From Plenodomus lindquistii (Eukaryota; Ascomycota; Dothideomycetes; Pleosporales; Leptosphaeriaceae): a DNA stretch of 64,000 bases. How positions within the stretch are numbered: position 1 is the stretch's first letter; each line of letters opens with the position of its first letter. Positions 20,995 to 33,384 of the stretch are shown here, piece by piece. The stretch is taken from the NCBI GenBank assembly GCA_025504975.1, contig JANUWI010000008.1, positions 434,001 through 498,000 on the forward strand, written 5' to 3'. A program made the translations under genes and the position numbers. Below the pieces are notes generated by a model. The model ran no database searches and was not told where the DNA came from. It worked only from the letters and a program-made list of their open reading frames with translations.

Positions 20995-22177
20995 CTACGA
21001 TGGAGTCTTGATCATGAAAATCTGTCATAATGTCAATGGCAATGCAGGGAGACAAGCCACGCTACAACGTACCTCTTTCATTGCCTGCGCGTCCATGGTT
21101 GCAGCCTTCTTCTGACGAATCCACCGCTGTCTGACCGCGTGCATGCCTCGTGGTGTGTACGTCAGACCCGCTGTTGAAATCGCTGGGGTAGACGCGCCAG
21201 TTGCAGGCAGGGACGATGACGGCGTGCTTTCGTCTTCGCTATCCGAGCTCGAGTCATCAGACTCGTTCTTGGACTTTTTCGCAGCTTTGGCTGCCTTCTT
21301 GAGCGCCTTCTTCAGCTTCTTCTCCTCTTTACGAGCCTTCTTCTCCGCTTTCCGTCTAGCCTTATCTGTGAGGGCTTCTGGGTCGGACGCTGGCGATGGC
21401 ACGTCTTCCGAGTCAGACGATGACTTCTTGGCCTTCTTGTTCTTGTCCTTCTTTGTTTTCTTGTCCTTCTTCGAGATGGCTGTCTCATCTTCAACAGCCT
21501 CCTCCCGCAGGTCAAGGCTCTTCTTCTTGCGCTTCAACTTTGGTTCCTCAGTGCGCACCTCCACAGCTTCCACCTCCAGGCGCTTCCTCTTCTTGTCTTT
21601 CTTCTCCTTCTTGACTGCGCTGTCGTCGTCGCTTTCGGGCTCTTTCTTGATCTCGACCTTGACTTCAGGCTCCTCCTTGAGGTCTGCCTTGCTCACGATC
21701 TTGTCGCCCACGAGAAGTCCACCACTGACGAAGTTCATCATGCCGTACTTGCGATAAACAAATGCCCTCTTCTCAATCTCCTCTCGCCTCTCCTCTTCCT
21801 TCTTGACCTCTGCTTCATTGCCATTGAGTCTGCCCAATATGCTTTCTAATCCTGCGAGCCCAAAGTTCTCTGCGCGCTCACTGCCACGTTTGGCTCCCAG
21901 GCCAAGGTTGTCGTCCTTCAAAAAGACTCGAATGTGCGAGGCGGACGCGGCCGTGTAGTGAGCAGAGTGGGAAGCATCTTTGGCGCCGAGGTGTTCACCC
22001 TGTTGCCAGCCCTGCTTTTCCAATATGCGGTGGCCAAAGCGCGAGGTGTTGTTCGCCCAAGTGGTGTTGTTGGGATCGTTGGAGATTTTGGAGCGACTGT
22101 GTAGTGATTAGTCGTCTCATCGAAACGAAAATACTGTGAACAATGTGTGCATACTTCTTCGGCGCTGCGAGACCCAT
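20995..22177 (-). CDS. PXR1: G-patch protein PXR1/PinX1 (telomerase inhibitor, rRNA processing)
   Basis: A nucleolar G-patch protein that in yeast stimulates the Prp43 helicase in rRNA and snoRNA processing and inhibits telomerase. Three exons (22155-22177, 21073-22096, 20995-21021) give 357 residues. It starts MGLAAPK, then SKISNDPNNTTWANNTSRFGHRIL and the G-patch EKQGWQQGEHLG... NLGLGAK. A long Lys/Glu/Ser-rich nucleolar-type tail follows. The 27-nt last exon adds IFMIKTPS after MKE, matching the family end; without it the frame would read into the 51-nt intron. Divergent from the gene at 22498. Confidence 0.93.
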
Positions 22178-22497
22178 CGTGACTGCTGAGATGTCTCGTC
22201 TCGAATGTTGCTGGTCGACGTGAAAAGCCGATGCGGGAGTCCGACGGCCGAGTTCCAAAAATTTGTGGATGCGTTGCGACGCTAGCGCGAACTCTTGGCG
22301 CGATGTGGGGAAGTCGCCCTTTCGTCTCGATTCGTCTCTCCACCAACATCACACCTTAGATGTGAGACTCGTGCAGTCTGTTCACCCTAACTCTGGGAAG
22401 CTGTCCTTACCATAGGGTCTCCAGAATTGAGCCGATTGATCACGTACAAACATTCGCCACACTAATCGCCAGCACTTACCGCAACACTGCAGCAGTC
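22178..22497. promoter_or_regulatory. Divergent promoter region of PXR1 and the gene at 22498
   Basis: The 320 bp between two oppositely directed ATGs must hold both promoters. No specific site was recognised. Confidence 0.5.
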
Positions 22498-23279
22498 ATG
22501 GCTCCGCCACGGGCTACCAAGAAATCCAGCCTCACCACCATCACACAGACCACCTCCCGCCAAGGAAAGAAGCAGACTCGAAACCAAGTCGTCGGAGAAG
22601 AGATTGAAGAGCTAGAAGATCTGCACGAGACTAACACCATGGATACCGATGGCGATGCGGATGAACCCGAGGGATCACAAGACACCGGCAGTCAGCCCTT
22701 GCAACGCTTGATTGGTACTATTGTTGGCGATGTATGTTGCATAAAGCATCCATCGTCCACCAGAGGCCCACCACGGTCTAGGCCTATCAACGTCTCAAAG
22801 CACATTGGCAGACAAGAATACAAATGCTAATTGCACGCCCAGCAACGCAAACGCTTTGACGCCCGCAAGAAAGCCGTAAACGACAACTATAACGCCAATT
22901 GCAAAGAAGTGGAGAACTCCATCAACACGTTATTTGCAGAACACGAGGAAAAGGCGTGAGTAGTTAGTCGTGAGCGGCGATGACTCCAGATACCTTTACA
23001 TACAGCCCGGCCTTATCTCCGTCCCTTATAACATTGCCCTCCCTTTGCCGACACATCCGAATGCCCAGCACTACAATGGATGACAGCAAGACTAACGCTG
23101 GGTCTAGATCATCAGCCCATGAAGCGCAGCTGAAGCGCCTCCAGGACCTGCTGACCCAAAAGAGCATTGTTGAAGCAGCTATGGCGAAGAAGCTGGCTAC
23201 TTTACGAACAGATTATGATGCTCATGCTCAGGATCTCGAGGCCGTGTTGAACCGCAGAATCAAGGAATTGAACTCGTGA
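22498..23279 (+). CDS. Hypothetical coiled-coil protein
   Basis: Exons 22498-22731, 22843-22955 and 23006-23279 give 206 residues with matching phases (0, then a split Ala codon). The N-terminus is basic and Ser/Thr-rich, followed by an acidic patch (EEIEELEDLHE). The C-terminal half is a predicted coiled coil (EAQLKRLQDLLTQKSIVEAAM... LEAVLNRRIKEL). No signal peptide or membrane segment. I do not recognise the family; size, charge and coiled coil would suit a nuclear or chromatin-associated subunit, but that is a guess. Confidence 0.7.
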
Positions 23280-23900
23280 ATGCTCATCTGGCAACTCACC
23301 TTGCTTTTACGCAATCTTTGGTGAGTAGGGAAGAGTGGTTGAAGACTCGACTAATTCGATGCGGAACACACGCCACGGACGGTTTCGATAGTCCATGCAT
23401 GAGACTACATATGTCGAAGCAAGGATACAAATAGAGTTGGACAATACGAAGAGGCAGAAGGAGTCAGCTCGTTGAGCACAAGATGGCGCAATGCTACTGT
23501 ACAAGCTTTCTGCAGAAACTGTCAAGTCCTCGAACAAGCTATCCAGCCAAGATGACGGTATAGAGCGAGTACTCCATCGAGATCCATACACCAACATCCC
23601 CAGACACACATCGTAAAACAGAAACAGAAAAAGCATTTCATCAAGAAAATAATGCAAAATATATTCACTCAGGTATCATAAAATTTTCAACGGCGCCAAA
23701 AATTCGCAATATCCCAAAACAAAATCCTATTTCCCGCCCCCCCACCTCAAAAAAAACACAACATCGTCAATCCTAAATGCCTTTCCACAAGATTTTCACC
23801 CAATGATCCAGTCAGTCAGGCAGTCGTAGTAACCACCACCACCACCACCACCACCACCAGGAAAAAAAAGAATAAAGCTAGCGTATTTCCAACTCGCCCA
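23280..23900. other. 3'-3' spacer
   Basis: Lies between two converging genes. It contains a (CAC)n tract at about 23834-23860 and several A or C homopolymers. No gene is supported. Confidence 0.55.
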
Positions 23901-26566
23901 TCACCGTCTATACTCGGGCAACGCCTCACTAACCCTCCTACTACTACTCTCCACCTGCGCACTCCCACCCCGTCTCGACGCTTCAAGAATGCCCTCATCA
24001 TCTTCATCCAGCACGGGCGCCGAGGGCGCAAGGTGCAGATTCTGCATCCCATTTACTGGTGGTGCAGATGGTTGGGACGATTCTGCATCTTCGTCATGCT
24101 CAGCGGGTGGGGCACTACGCTCCATTTCCAATCTGCGACGCTGGAGTTCGGATTTATCGTCCGTGGCGTGGACATGGGAAGATGCGTGAGAGGATGAAGA
24201 GGGGTAATAGTCTGGTGTTGTATTGTGCGAAGCTGGGGGTTCTGAAGGGGCTGGGGGAAGGGGCCGTTCGTTGGGGTGGAGAGGTAGGGCGAAGGGGCCT
24301 GGGTTCCGCGGAGTTGGGGTGTGTGATGAGGTTGATGTTGTTGTGGTGTCTGTAACGCCTGTTCTGCTGCGTTGGAGTGCTATGGGTCTGTATGATGGCA
24401 CGGAGGGGCTTGATGCAGCGCGGAATGGTGGAGGGGGGTGTGCGGAAGTCGATGCGGAGGCCGATGAGCTAGCAGCTAGGTAGGGTGGGTTTGGATCATC
24501 GTCTTCGGGTAGTACTGGCGCTGATGCTGGTATACCTCGTGGTATGAAATCGGGAGTCGCTGTTGCCTCTGCACCTGGAGGTTGTGATGGTAGAAGTCGT
24601 GCTTCTGCCCGCCGAAGCTGCTCTTTCTCTGATATTCCCTCTTCTGGTGTTAGGATGGGAGGAGCACGGTACGCCGTACTTACTCCACCATTGTGTTGAT
24701 CGTAGCCAGGAACTTCGTAGCTTGCTAGGTTGTGGTTGTAGTCGTAGTATTGGCCATTTTCGTCGTAATGGCCCGTCTCATCGTAGCCGTAGTACTCGTC
24801 GTCGTATCCATGTCCTGAATTTGGATCGTACCCTTCATTGGAAGGAATGTCGTAGACATCGTTCTCGCCCTCTGCGAGTGGTTGATCGATCTGTTTCTTC
24901 TTCCCGTTGCGTTCACTATCTTTTGTGCCGATGATGACCTCGAATAAAGCAGAAACGACACCTTTCTCGCGCCTGATCTGATCGGTGTCGACGAAGTTGC
25001 CTCCCCACGTCGAGAACATGTTAGTCGTGTTATCGTCACGAGCACCTCCAGAGTTGCCTCCAGAAGTCGACGGGACGTTGACGAGTCCGGTATTGGCGAC
25101 CATGCGATCAAGCCCAGTCAGCTTGCCCTGTATGTCCACCACTACCTCGACATAATATTTGAACGATATCATAGCTCCTGGCACATTTGAAATGGTCGGA
25201 AATGCTTCATCAGGTACACGGACCGTACACTTGACTTCTGCAGTGAGGGTCCTGGGGTCTACGAAGAGCGGCGCGAACGACTGACACAAGTCTTTTCGGA
25301 AAACATGGCTCGATCCAGCGGACGAAAGTGACAAACCACCGAGTCCGGTTCTTGATTTTGGGTAGTAGTCTTCCGACTTAGTCCTATCTCCTTTGCTGTT
25401 CGGTACAACCGGCAACGCAGGGTGCATATCGACACGCGCCTGCCTATAGAGCGTGATGATTATTCCCTTTAGACTTCGAACATGCTTTGTGTGGTTGACT
25501 GTGACTCTGATTGGTATTTGGTCGCCGCGAAGGAAACCTCCCTTTAGCACGTCGATGGTGGCGGTGATGGTCTTCCCTTTGGAGCCTGCTCGGCTGCTAG
25601 CTTCTTGTGATCCTCCTTCTGTGGTGGTGTGTACGGAGCGAATGCCGTACTCGGTCCCTGAAGCTCCACCACTACTGATTTGGCTTTCATAACTGACGTC
25701 GCTAGGCGAAGGGCTCCGTGGGCCTTCAGTACCGTCCACCGTACCATTCGAGGCTGATGTGGGTCGTGGATGTGGGGCGTCCGGGCCGGTCGGGGTCTTG
25801 GGAATTCCTACATCTCGTGCTGTCGCTGCTGTCGATGAGGTACCGGCGCGCTTGCGTGTGGGCTTAGCTCGTGTACGCCTTGATATTGGTTCCAGGGAAA
25901 TGACTCGTGGTTTGGGGATAAGCACAGGCGCTATGTCGATCGTCTCAGTAAGATAAACCTTGGTATCGCATGAGTTTGTCGGTGACATGGTAGTGGGGCG
26001 CGTCAGAGTTGCAGTCAGCATGTACGCTACTGTCCCCCGCTCAAACTACACGACCATGTCAGCACGCTATCCAACATATACTCGAAGGAACGACTTACGT
26101 CAATGCTGCTGGGCAGCCCTTTTGAGGGAAACTCCAGCTCAAAGTTGAAATGATATACACCTTCCGAGAGGCGCCCCTCTCCACACAGGACTACCTCATC
26201 CTCGAAAAGCGAGACAAATCCGTTGCCAAAGTAGCTGCCTGACCTCTTGCCTTTGCCGGATCCAACCGTGGAGCTGTAAGTCTTGTACGCATCTCCTGGC
26301 GCGTTGGGATTCTTAAACACCTGCGCATATCCATGCAGCGATACCACCAAATGTGTGATTCGGAGGGGCTTCACAATCTTGATTATGACGGTGCCGCTGA
26401 TTATGTCGCCTGGGGTATACTGGCGATGCGGATCATCGGACTGGATGTAGAATTCGGTGTAGTTGCGCGACTTGGACGACAAGGGCGACTTGAGTCTCGA
26501 CAAGAAGGATCTCCCCGATGTTGATGGGGATGGAGTAACGGATGCACGCGCCGAGCTGGAAGTCAT
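23901..26566 (-). CDS. palF: pH-response regulator, arrestin-like protein palF/RIM8
   Basis: An alpha-arrestin that links the plasma-membrane pH sensor PalH/Rim21 to the ESCRT-linked Pal/Rim pathway, leading to PacC activation at alkaline pH. Exons 26099-26566 and 23901-26045 give 870 residues. The arrestin N domain starts at NYTEFYIQSDDPHRQYTPGD and continues through ITHLVVSLHGYAQV, FEDEVVLCGEGRL and FNFELEFPSKGLPSSID|FERGTVAYMLTATLTRPT. The arrestin C domain covers KGGFLRGDQIPIRVTVNHTK to ISFKYYVEVVVDIQG. A long Pro/Ser/Tyr-rich tail follows. The start is the ATG at 26566, since the longer frame begins with GTG. The alignment to palF is from memory of the family, so other alpha-arrestins remain a small possibility. 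Confidence 0.88.
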
Positions 26567-28221
26567 GCTCTTGTTGTCGCACACATTATGCGGCTATCCG
26601 CCCTCAGTTGGAGATCGCAGGGGCCCAACACAGCCAACGGGCGTCTAGCTGGTGAGGCTGCGCGCCGTATCAAATGCTGCAATGAGGCGTCGCGCCTCTG
26701 CTGCTCAACGGCGCGGGTCGCTGGCCTCGGTACAGCGTTGAGAGCGGCGGGTAGGCCTCTGCGGTCCAATGGCGGGCCTGAGTAATCCGGGGTCAACTGC
26801 ACGACACCCGGCGTGCGTAACAGGACGGGACAGCGCGCGCTATGGAACGTGGTCGGGCGAGTAGATGCGGGCCTTGGAGTGCGAATTTGCGTCGATGTTG
26901 GGCGCGCGGCGAGGGATGCAGTCAACAGCGACACGGAGCTGTCTCAGGTCGGCTGCGGGCTGTGTAAAAAGCACCAAGCGACAATGACGGGAGGAAACTA
27001 GAGTGCGCAGTCCAGAGGTCAGCATGTCGCCAGGGCACTAGAGTATGCTGCGTAGTGGCAATCGACGAGGGCTCGCGGGACCCATGCGGGGAGCGACGGT
27101 GATGAAGGTGGCAGTGCTCTCTAGCGGGAAGCAGCGACGGGCGATCCCAGGCCGCGCAACACCACCTGCATCGCTCGTGAGGATATTGCACAGGCCCCGT
27201 CGCGATACCAACCGTCCAGTCCAGTCTAGAGTGCGGCAGGGGGGTGGAGTGGGCGATCATCTACGTACCACTTACGTCGGCAGACGACAGGACAAGACTT
27301 GTTCAAGAGCCGCACCGATCTTGGCCGCCAAGTCGAAGTCGAGCAACACAGGGCCTGCGCTGATGGAGGGCACAGAAGTCAAACTGTGGGACGGCCTGGT
27401 CTGATATAGCTTCGGAAGCAAAGACGCATCGAGCCGTGTTCGTGGGGCCCAATGGGTTATGTAGATCGTAGCAGCCGCTTCGACACCATTGAGACAAGAA
27501 GGGGCAGGCCAGTCCCAGCCAGGAATCAGGCTGGCAGCCTATATGGACGGTCGCGAGAAGGCTACCCGAGCCATGCAGCCACCGTGCCCACGCCATATGC
27601 GGTCGGAAAAATAAGGCCTGGAATACAATGGGTGGCACTCTCCACAGGGTCAGATTAGTGATCGTCAGCCAGGCTACTGTAGGTAGACCGTAGGGGCTGT
27701 GGGGGTGCTCAAATCGCCCCGATTGCCATCTGAACAGCATCCACATTCTGATTCCAAGGGCCACATTGCCTTGCGCCTTCTATAGACACTGGCTGGCATC
27801 ATGGTTACTGACCACCTGCGCTTCGAGAAGGGTGTGCAATACAACTGACAAGGAGTGGGCTAGGATAGCCATAACACACCAGGCAATCCTTGAACATGCA
27901 TTTGGCACAGTCCATGTGGTGGTCATAGAATTGGCCCCCAAGTAACAAAACACATGGGCCGGTCTCGATTCCTGAAGAACAGTTTGTTCTGCGGGTCACA
28001 CCAGTAGCGCTTGCGTGACATGGCGCCGGACCGCTGCTAAGCTTCAATGCCAAGTCACTCATGAATGCTTGTCCTCGGTAGCTGGTGCGACAATGCATGT
28101 CGGGTGAGCGGTGGCTTGCACGAGACACGTTGTCTATGGGTGCAATGTCTATTCGAGGTAGTCATGTACATGTGGGTAAATTGCTTGCGTGACGAGAACC
28201 CTTGCTTGTAACATTTCGCGA
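26567..28221. other. palF promoter and spacer to PCH2
   Basis: About 1.65 kb. The longest frames (27303-27764 on -, 27045-27404 on +) show Trp/Cys/Arg/His-rich translations and no domain. No gene, RNA or repeat is supported. Confidence 0.5.
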
Positions 28222-29876
28222 CTAGCCAGTTGTTGTTCTAGCAACCTGACCATCAATTCGCGCGAGCAGCGCTGCAATGCCATCGTCCTCATGCCCCGAA
28301 AACATCTCCTGAGCATTGAGATTGAGGAGTTCCCCTGGTTTCTGTTGACTCTCTGGTGTTTCCTGGTCAATGACGCGATCTAGGGCGTTCAACAGCTCCT
28401 CAAGGTCACACGGCGTGTCCACGGTATACTTGAGACGAGCCTGTTCCACTAGATCTCGCAACCTTCTCCCTGATAAGCCCTTTGCCCGTTCAGCAACGGC
28501 GTAGATACGCGATGTTGCAGTGCACGTGTAGCCTATCCAATTCGTGGACGCCCAAGCCACATCTGGGATACGAGACGGGCTTTGTGTATGATTAGCCTGC
28601 CCACTCTTCCGGCTGATCCCAGGTGAGGCTGAAGTACTAGCCACGACGCTACTTACGGCTGCGGCGCCGTCAACTTTATCATCGTATATCATGCGCGCGA
28701 CGGTCAAACGGCCACTCTGCAAAAGACCGTTCAGCTCTGCACGGAGAATCTCGAAAACGGTGTTCACTGCCGGGACGTTGATATGCTCGCGCAGAAAAAT
28801 GCGATCGAGGAACGCCGAATCAATGCTGTCAATGTAGTTCGTCGTGCAGATGAAAAGCACGTTGGCGCACTTCCGAAGAGCATCTAGACCTCGGAGCATC
28901 TGTACGGCGGCCTATGGGACCAGTTAACAGAAGCACGTAATACTATGGCTCCGACGTACACGATGGGCGTCTGCGACTTCGCTCGACGTCGAAGCTCGTT
29001 CACGGCAACCCGCAATCGATTCGACTTCGTCGAAAAGAACAACCAGAAACCGAGACTTGTCGGTAGTGGCCATCTCGGTAATCTTCTTGAACAAGTTACC
29101 TACCACCTTGCTGCTTTCGCCAAAAAACTTGCTCAGCAATGCATCTGATGCAATCTCCAACAGCTCCGTACGGGGAAAGATGTTGGCCAGCCGAATCGAT
29201 AGTCGTTGACCTAACGCCAGCGCCAGGCTGGTCTTTCCTGAGCCGGGAGGGCCATGGAGTAACACTGTGTTGTTGCAGCTTGCCACTACAGATTGTGATA
29301 GCGCATGCTGTTCCTTGATCGAGCGCGCTAGTGCGCGCAGCATGACTTCACCTACAGGCTCATCGTAGATGAGCGATGACCACAGTTGGTCGAGCGTTTC
29401 GTGAGGCAGCGACATAGTCTTGAAGTGTTCTGGCGCTGTACTACTCTCGTTTTCGTCCTCCCCTTCATCCTCCCAGTCACGGAGTGCAACGTCTTGTTCT
29501 GGCCTGAGGGAATAGACGATGATTTCCATATCATTCGCGGCTAGAAGGTAGAAATTCTTGTCTGGGAAGACAACGTTCTGAGATTGACTGGCGATTGTGA
29601 TATTTTCAATGGCAGAAGAGAATGATGTGTCTGTAGCGGGTGAGTTTGATACCAAAGATGAGAATCTGGTAGACGGGCAGGCTATGCAGGGTGCATAAAC
29701 CCACCCATGGTCACGGCGCCGATTTGGACCTCCGTATGATGGCGCCGCAGGTACTTCTCAACTTCACTCTTGATTTGCTTGGATTTCGGTCCGCCGTGGT
29801 CCTGGTTGGTGAGTTTCACCTCGACAGACAAGACGCCATTTTGGGGCTTCGACGACGAAGGGCGCGGCGTCGTCAT
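28222..29876 (-). CDS. PCH2: Pachytene checkpoint protein 2 (AAA+ ATPase, TRIP13 family)
   Basis: An AAA+ ATPase that remodels HORMA-domain proteins in meiosis. Exons 29705-29876, 28960-29630 and 28222-28911 give 510 residues. Intron 1 (GTGGGT...CTACAG, 74 nt) restores VTM|DTSFSSAIENITI; intron 2 (GTACGT...CATAG) restores DAHR|AAVQMLRGLDAL. Walker A is GPPGSGKTSLA, Walker B is LVVLFDEVESI, sensor 1 is LFICTTNYIDSID, and the arginine finger region is FLDRIF. The SLIYDEPVGEVMLRALARSI segment before Walker A is typical of TRIP13/Pch2. A Ser/Ala/Gln-rich insertion of about 50 residues interrupts the lid region. Its start is only 292 bp from the divergent channel gene. Confidence 0.92.
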
Positions 29877-30168
29877 GTCACGAGTTAGCGGTAATCAGTT
29901 TGTTAGCGGCGATGAATACTCAGTAGCAAACGAGCCACTTGGAGTAAGATCAGAGCGTTGCAGCACGCTTCAAGTGAGAGGGGATGAGAGAAAGGTCGAG
30001 GGAAGCGACGAGGCTGAAGGTCGTGGTCCAAGCTCACCGCCGGATGGCCGGTCGGCGGTCACGCATGATGACATGGCGGCCGGCGCTCCGCCTTGTGCAA
30101 ATGCACGCGTTACCGGGCTACACCGCGAAATAATCCTCTTGTATGGCTTATCGCAACAGCTTTCGGAT
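29877..30168. promoter_or_regulatory. Divergent promoter region of PCH2 and the CSC1-like gene
   Basis: 292 bp separate the two opposite start codons. An open frame on + continues upstream of 30169 with further ATGs (for example near 30072), so the channel's start could lie inside this region. Confidence 0.5.
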
Positions 30169-32839
30169 ATGTTAGGAGAGAACAAGACGACCTGCGGAGG
30201 GACGCCGGACGACATTTACGGCACGGCACGTCCGCGCGATGTCCGTCTCCAACTCTACATCTCGTTAGGGCTGGGCCTGGGGGCGTTCCTGACTTTTTGC
30301 GTGAGCTCCATGCCCTCTAGACGCCCAAAAGAGCGTTACTGACGCGTTCTCGCAGCTCCTACGCCCACGGTGGAAGGGTCTCTACGCTGCACGCAAAAAG
30401 CAGAACGAGCTCGCAACGGCGCTTCCCGACCTCCCCGACACTTTCTTCGGATGGATTATCCCACTATGGAAGATCACAGAGGAACAGGTGCTGGCCTCGG
30501 CGGGGCTGGACGCGTATGTCTATCTGGCCTTCTTCAAAATGGCCATCAAGTTCCTTGTGGTCACGCTCTTCTTCGCGCTTGCCGTCATAAAACCTGTGCA
30601 TGACACACACCAAGACAAGGAGAGCAAGAAATCACCTCTTCCAGGCCAAGGCCAGCACAACCTCGACGAGAAGCGGTCCACGCTCACCACCTTGACCGCC
30701 GAGTACGAAAAGTACACAGACTACCTCTGGATGTACCTCGTCTTCGTATACCTCTTCACTGCGCTTATTCTCTATCTCATCGTCTCTGAGACCAGAAAGA
30801 TTATCGATATCCGTCAAAAGTACCTAGGCAGTCAAACCACCATCACAGACAGAACCATCAGATTGTCAGGCATCCCTCAGGACCTCAGACGTGAGGACAA
30901 GATCAAGGAGTTCATCGAAGATCTACAGATCGGGAACGTGGAGAGTGTCACGCTTTGCAAGAGCTGGAAAGAGCTCGACGATCGAGTCGCAGAGAGACAT
31001 GCAGTACTAAGAAAACTTGAAGAAGCCTGGACTGTCCATTTGGGGAGCAAAAGGATCCAGCGCAGTCTGGAAACGCTTCCTGTCGTTCAGCCCCGGCCAC
31101 AAGAAGACCAAGACGACAGCGAAGCAAGTCACTTGCTGAGCAATGGACGAGACTCTGATCACGTCATGTCAAACGTGCAACCGCGACCAACGGCGAGGAT
31201 CTGGTATGGTCGCTTCAAACTCCAACACAAGAATGTCGATGCCATCGACTACTACGAAGAGAAGCTACGAAGGCTTGATGACGAGATCAGAAGTCTTCGC
31301 AAAAAGGACTTTGAACCAACACCCTTGGCTTTTGTGACTATGGACAGCGTGGCGAGCGCTCAGATGGCGATTCAGGCTGTGCTGGACCCGTCACCTCTTC
31401 AGCTGCTAGCGAACAATTGTCCAGCCCCGTCCGATGTCGTTTGGACCAACACCTATATTTCTCGTGGCCAAAGAATCTTCCGTGCTTGGTCAATCACCAT
31501 TGCCATCGGCATATTAAGTGTGTTTTGGGCTGTGCTTTTTGTCCCCATTGCTGGTGCATTGAACACTTGCACAATCCAAAAGGTCTTCCCGCAATTGGCA
31601 GCATTCCTGGACAGTAATTCCCTTCTCAAGTCTCTTGTCAGCACGCAGCTGCCGACGCTGACACTGACTCTGATCAACGTCTTGGTGCCTTTTCTATATG
31701 ACTGTAAGCCTTCTTGATTGCCCCTATCCGGTCTCGGCTTGCACTAACACTTCATGTAGGGCTGGCCAACAAACAAGGCATGATTTCACAGGGCGACGTA
31801 GAACTGTCTGTAATCTCGAAGAACTTCTTCTTCACCTTCTTCAACTTTTTCATCTTGTTCACGATTTTTGGGACAGCCTCGGGCCTCGTAGAATTCAAGG
31901 ACCACTTCGGCAAAAACCTCGCCAGTGCTACAGAACTCGCGTATGCTCTGGCAACGTCTCTCGCGAATCTGTTGGGGTTCTACACAAACTACATCATCTT
32001 ACAAGCCTTTGGATTGTTTCCATTCAGACTGTTGGAGTTTGGCGCTTTAACACTGTACCCAATCTACTTGATAGGAGCAAAAACGCCCAGAGGTGAGCAC
32101 CTTTGATGATTGGTATCTTACCGAAATGCTAACGGATTCAGATTACGCCGAACTTGTTCAACCACCAGTATTCAGTTATGGGTTCTTTCTGCCGCAAACT
32201 CTCCTCATATTCATCATCTGCGTGGTGTACAGTGTGCTCCGAGACTCCTGGCAAGTCCTTCTCGTTGGTCTTGCATACTTTGCCATTGGCCATTTCGTGC
32301 ACAAGTACCAGCTGCTCTACGCTATGGAGCATCGTCAACATTCTACGGGAAGAGGTTGGACTATGATGTGTGATCGGACTATTGTGGGCGTCGTGCTATT
32401 TCAGATCACTGTTGCAGGACAGCTCGCCCTCAAAAAGGCATTCAAGCGTGCGTTACTGATAGTCCCGTTGGTATTTTGTACCATGTGGTTCTTCCTCGTC
32501 TTCGCAAGGACTTACCGGCCATTGATGAAGTTTATTGCTCTTCGAAGCCTGCGAAACCCAGAGTCATCCGACATTGGGCGCGATGTTCAAGAAGAAGCGA
32601 TTGTCTCTGGACGGGAAGGCAGCAGGACTTCCACAGGTCGCCTTACACTCGATGAAGCTCGTGAGAAAGGCCTTCGATTCGAGAACCCAAGCCTTGTAGT
32701 CCCGTAAGCCACTCGCCCAAAGCACTGATGAACAATACTGATCTTGTCGCACAGCCTTAACGAAGTATGGCTTCCACATTGGCATGCAAGGAACCAAGGG
32801 AATGGGACTGGCTCCCACGGCGCCAACGGCAACTTGTAG
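30169..32839 (+). CDS. CSC1/OSCA/TMEM63-type calcium-permeable channel
   Basis: A multi-pass membrane protein of the DUF221 family; relatives are mechanically or osmotically gated cation channels. Five exons (30169-30300, 30356-31703, 31760-32092, 32142-32703, 32755-32839) give 819 residues. The first helix is VRLQLYISLGLGLGAFLTFC. LLRPRWKGLYAARK and FFGWIIPLWKITEEQVL follow, then more helices, a long cytosolic loop with the RRM-like TDRTIRLSGIPQDLR, and the channel block YDWLANKQGMISQGDVELSVISKNFFFTFFNFF. Later joins restore TPR|DYAELVQPP and a soluble tail ending HGANGNL. Introns are 49-56 bp with clean GT-AG ends. The start at 30169 was chosen because it lies just before the conserved GTARPRDV block. 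Confidence 0.9.
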
Positions 32840-33384
32840 TGAGCAAGCCACACCTTCCCCATGTAAGCTACCTGACGCCGCCTTCCATGTTGTTAGACCC
32901 CTGTACACCTTCCAGCGATAGCGACTGTATTTACTTCCTGTTTGGATTTGTTGATACCCCACTGAGCAATATACGTCGTTCTGAACTCAATGACACTGCA
33001 TCATGCGTCCCCCATCCACACTTTCGTCCACTTACCCTACAATTCCATGAAAGCCCACCCCTTGCGCTCGCACTGGTATCCTTCATATATTCTTTGACTC
33101 TCGCTCTACGAGGACAGCCAGTGTAGTCAACAAGTCAAGGACGGCTCAGCACTCCAGGTACAGCGATTCGCACCCGTCAATCCGCTATATATGATCACCC
33201 CACCTCTCACGGGGGTACTACGACAACGTCTTCCCAGATTTACCTGTCCCGGGGGGTTGCTGGTACGAAGTCAGAGCCAGTTCTTTCCGTCCCCGATCTT
33301 CAACCTTTGCACGTTGCATCATACCTCGAGGCATCTGGCACACAAAGACTGTCGCTGAGTCCGCGCAGTGCATCTGCGGAGCCG
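32840..33384. other. Spacer and promoter of the F-box gene
   Basis: About 545 bp with no supported gene. The F-box reading frame stays open 26 codons upstream of its ATG but only from a TTG codon. Confidence 0.5.

Noticed and set aside
21143..21757. 204-codon plus-strand Ser/Phe/Leu-rich frame
   Set aside because: Mirror of the Lys/Glu-rich PXR1 coding strand.
27303..27764. 153-codon minus-strand frame upstream of palF
   Set aside because: Begins with GTG, has no domain, and is rich in Trp and Cys.
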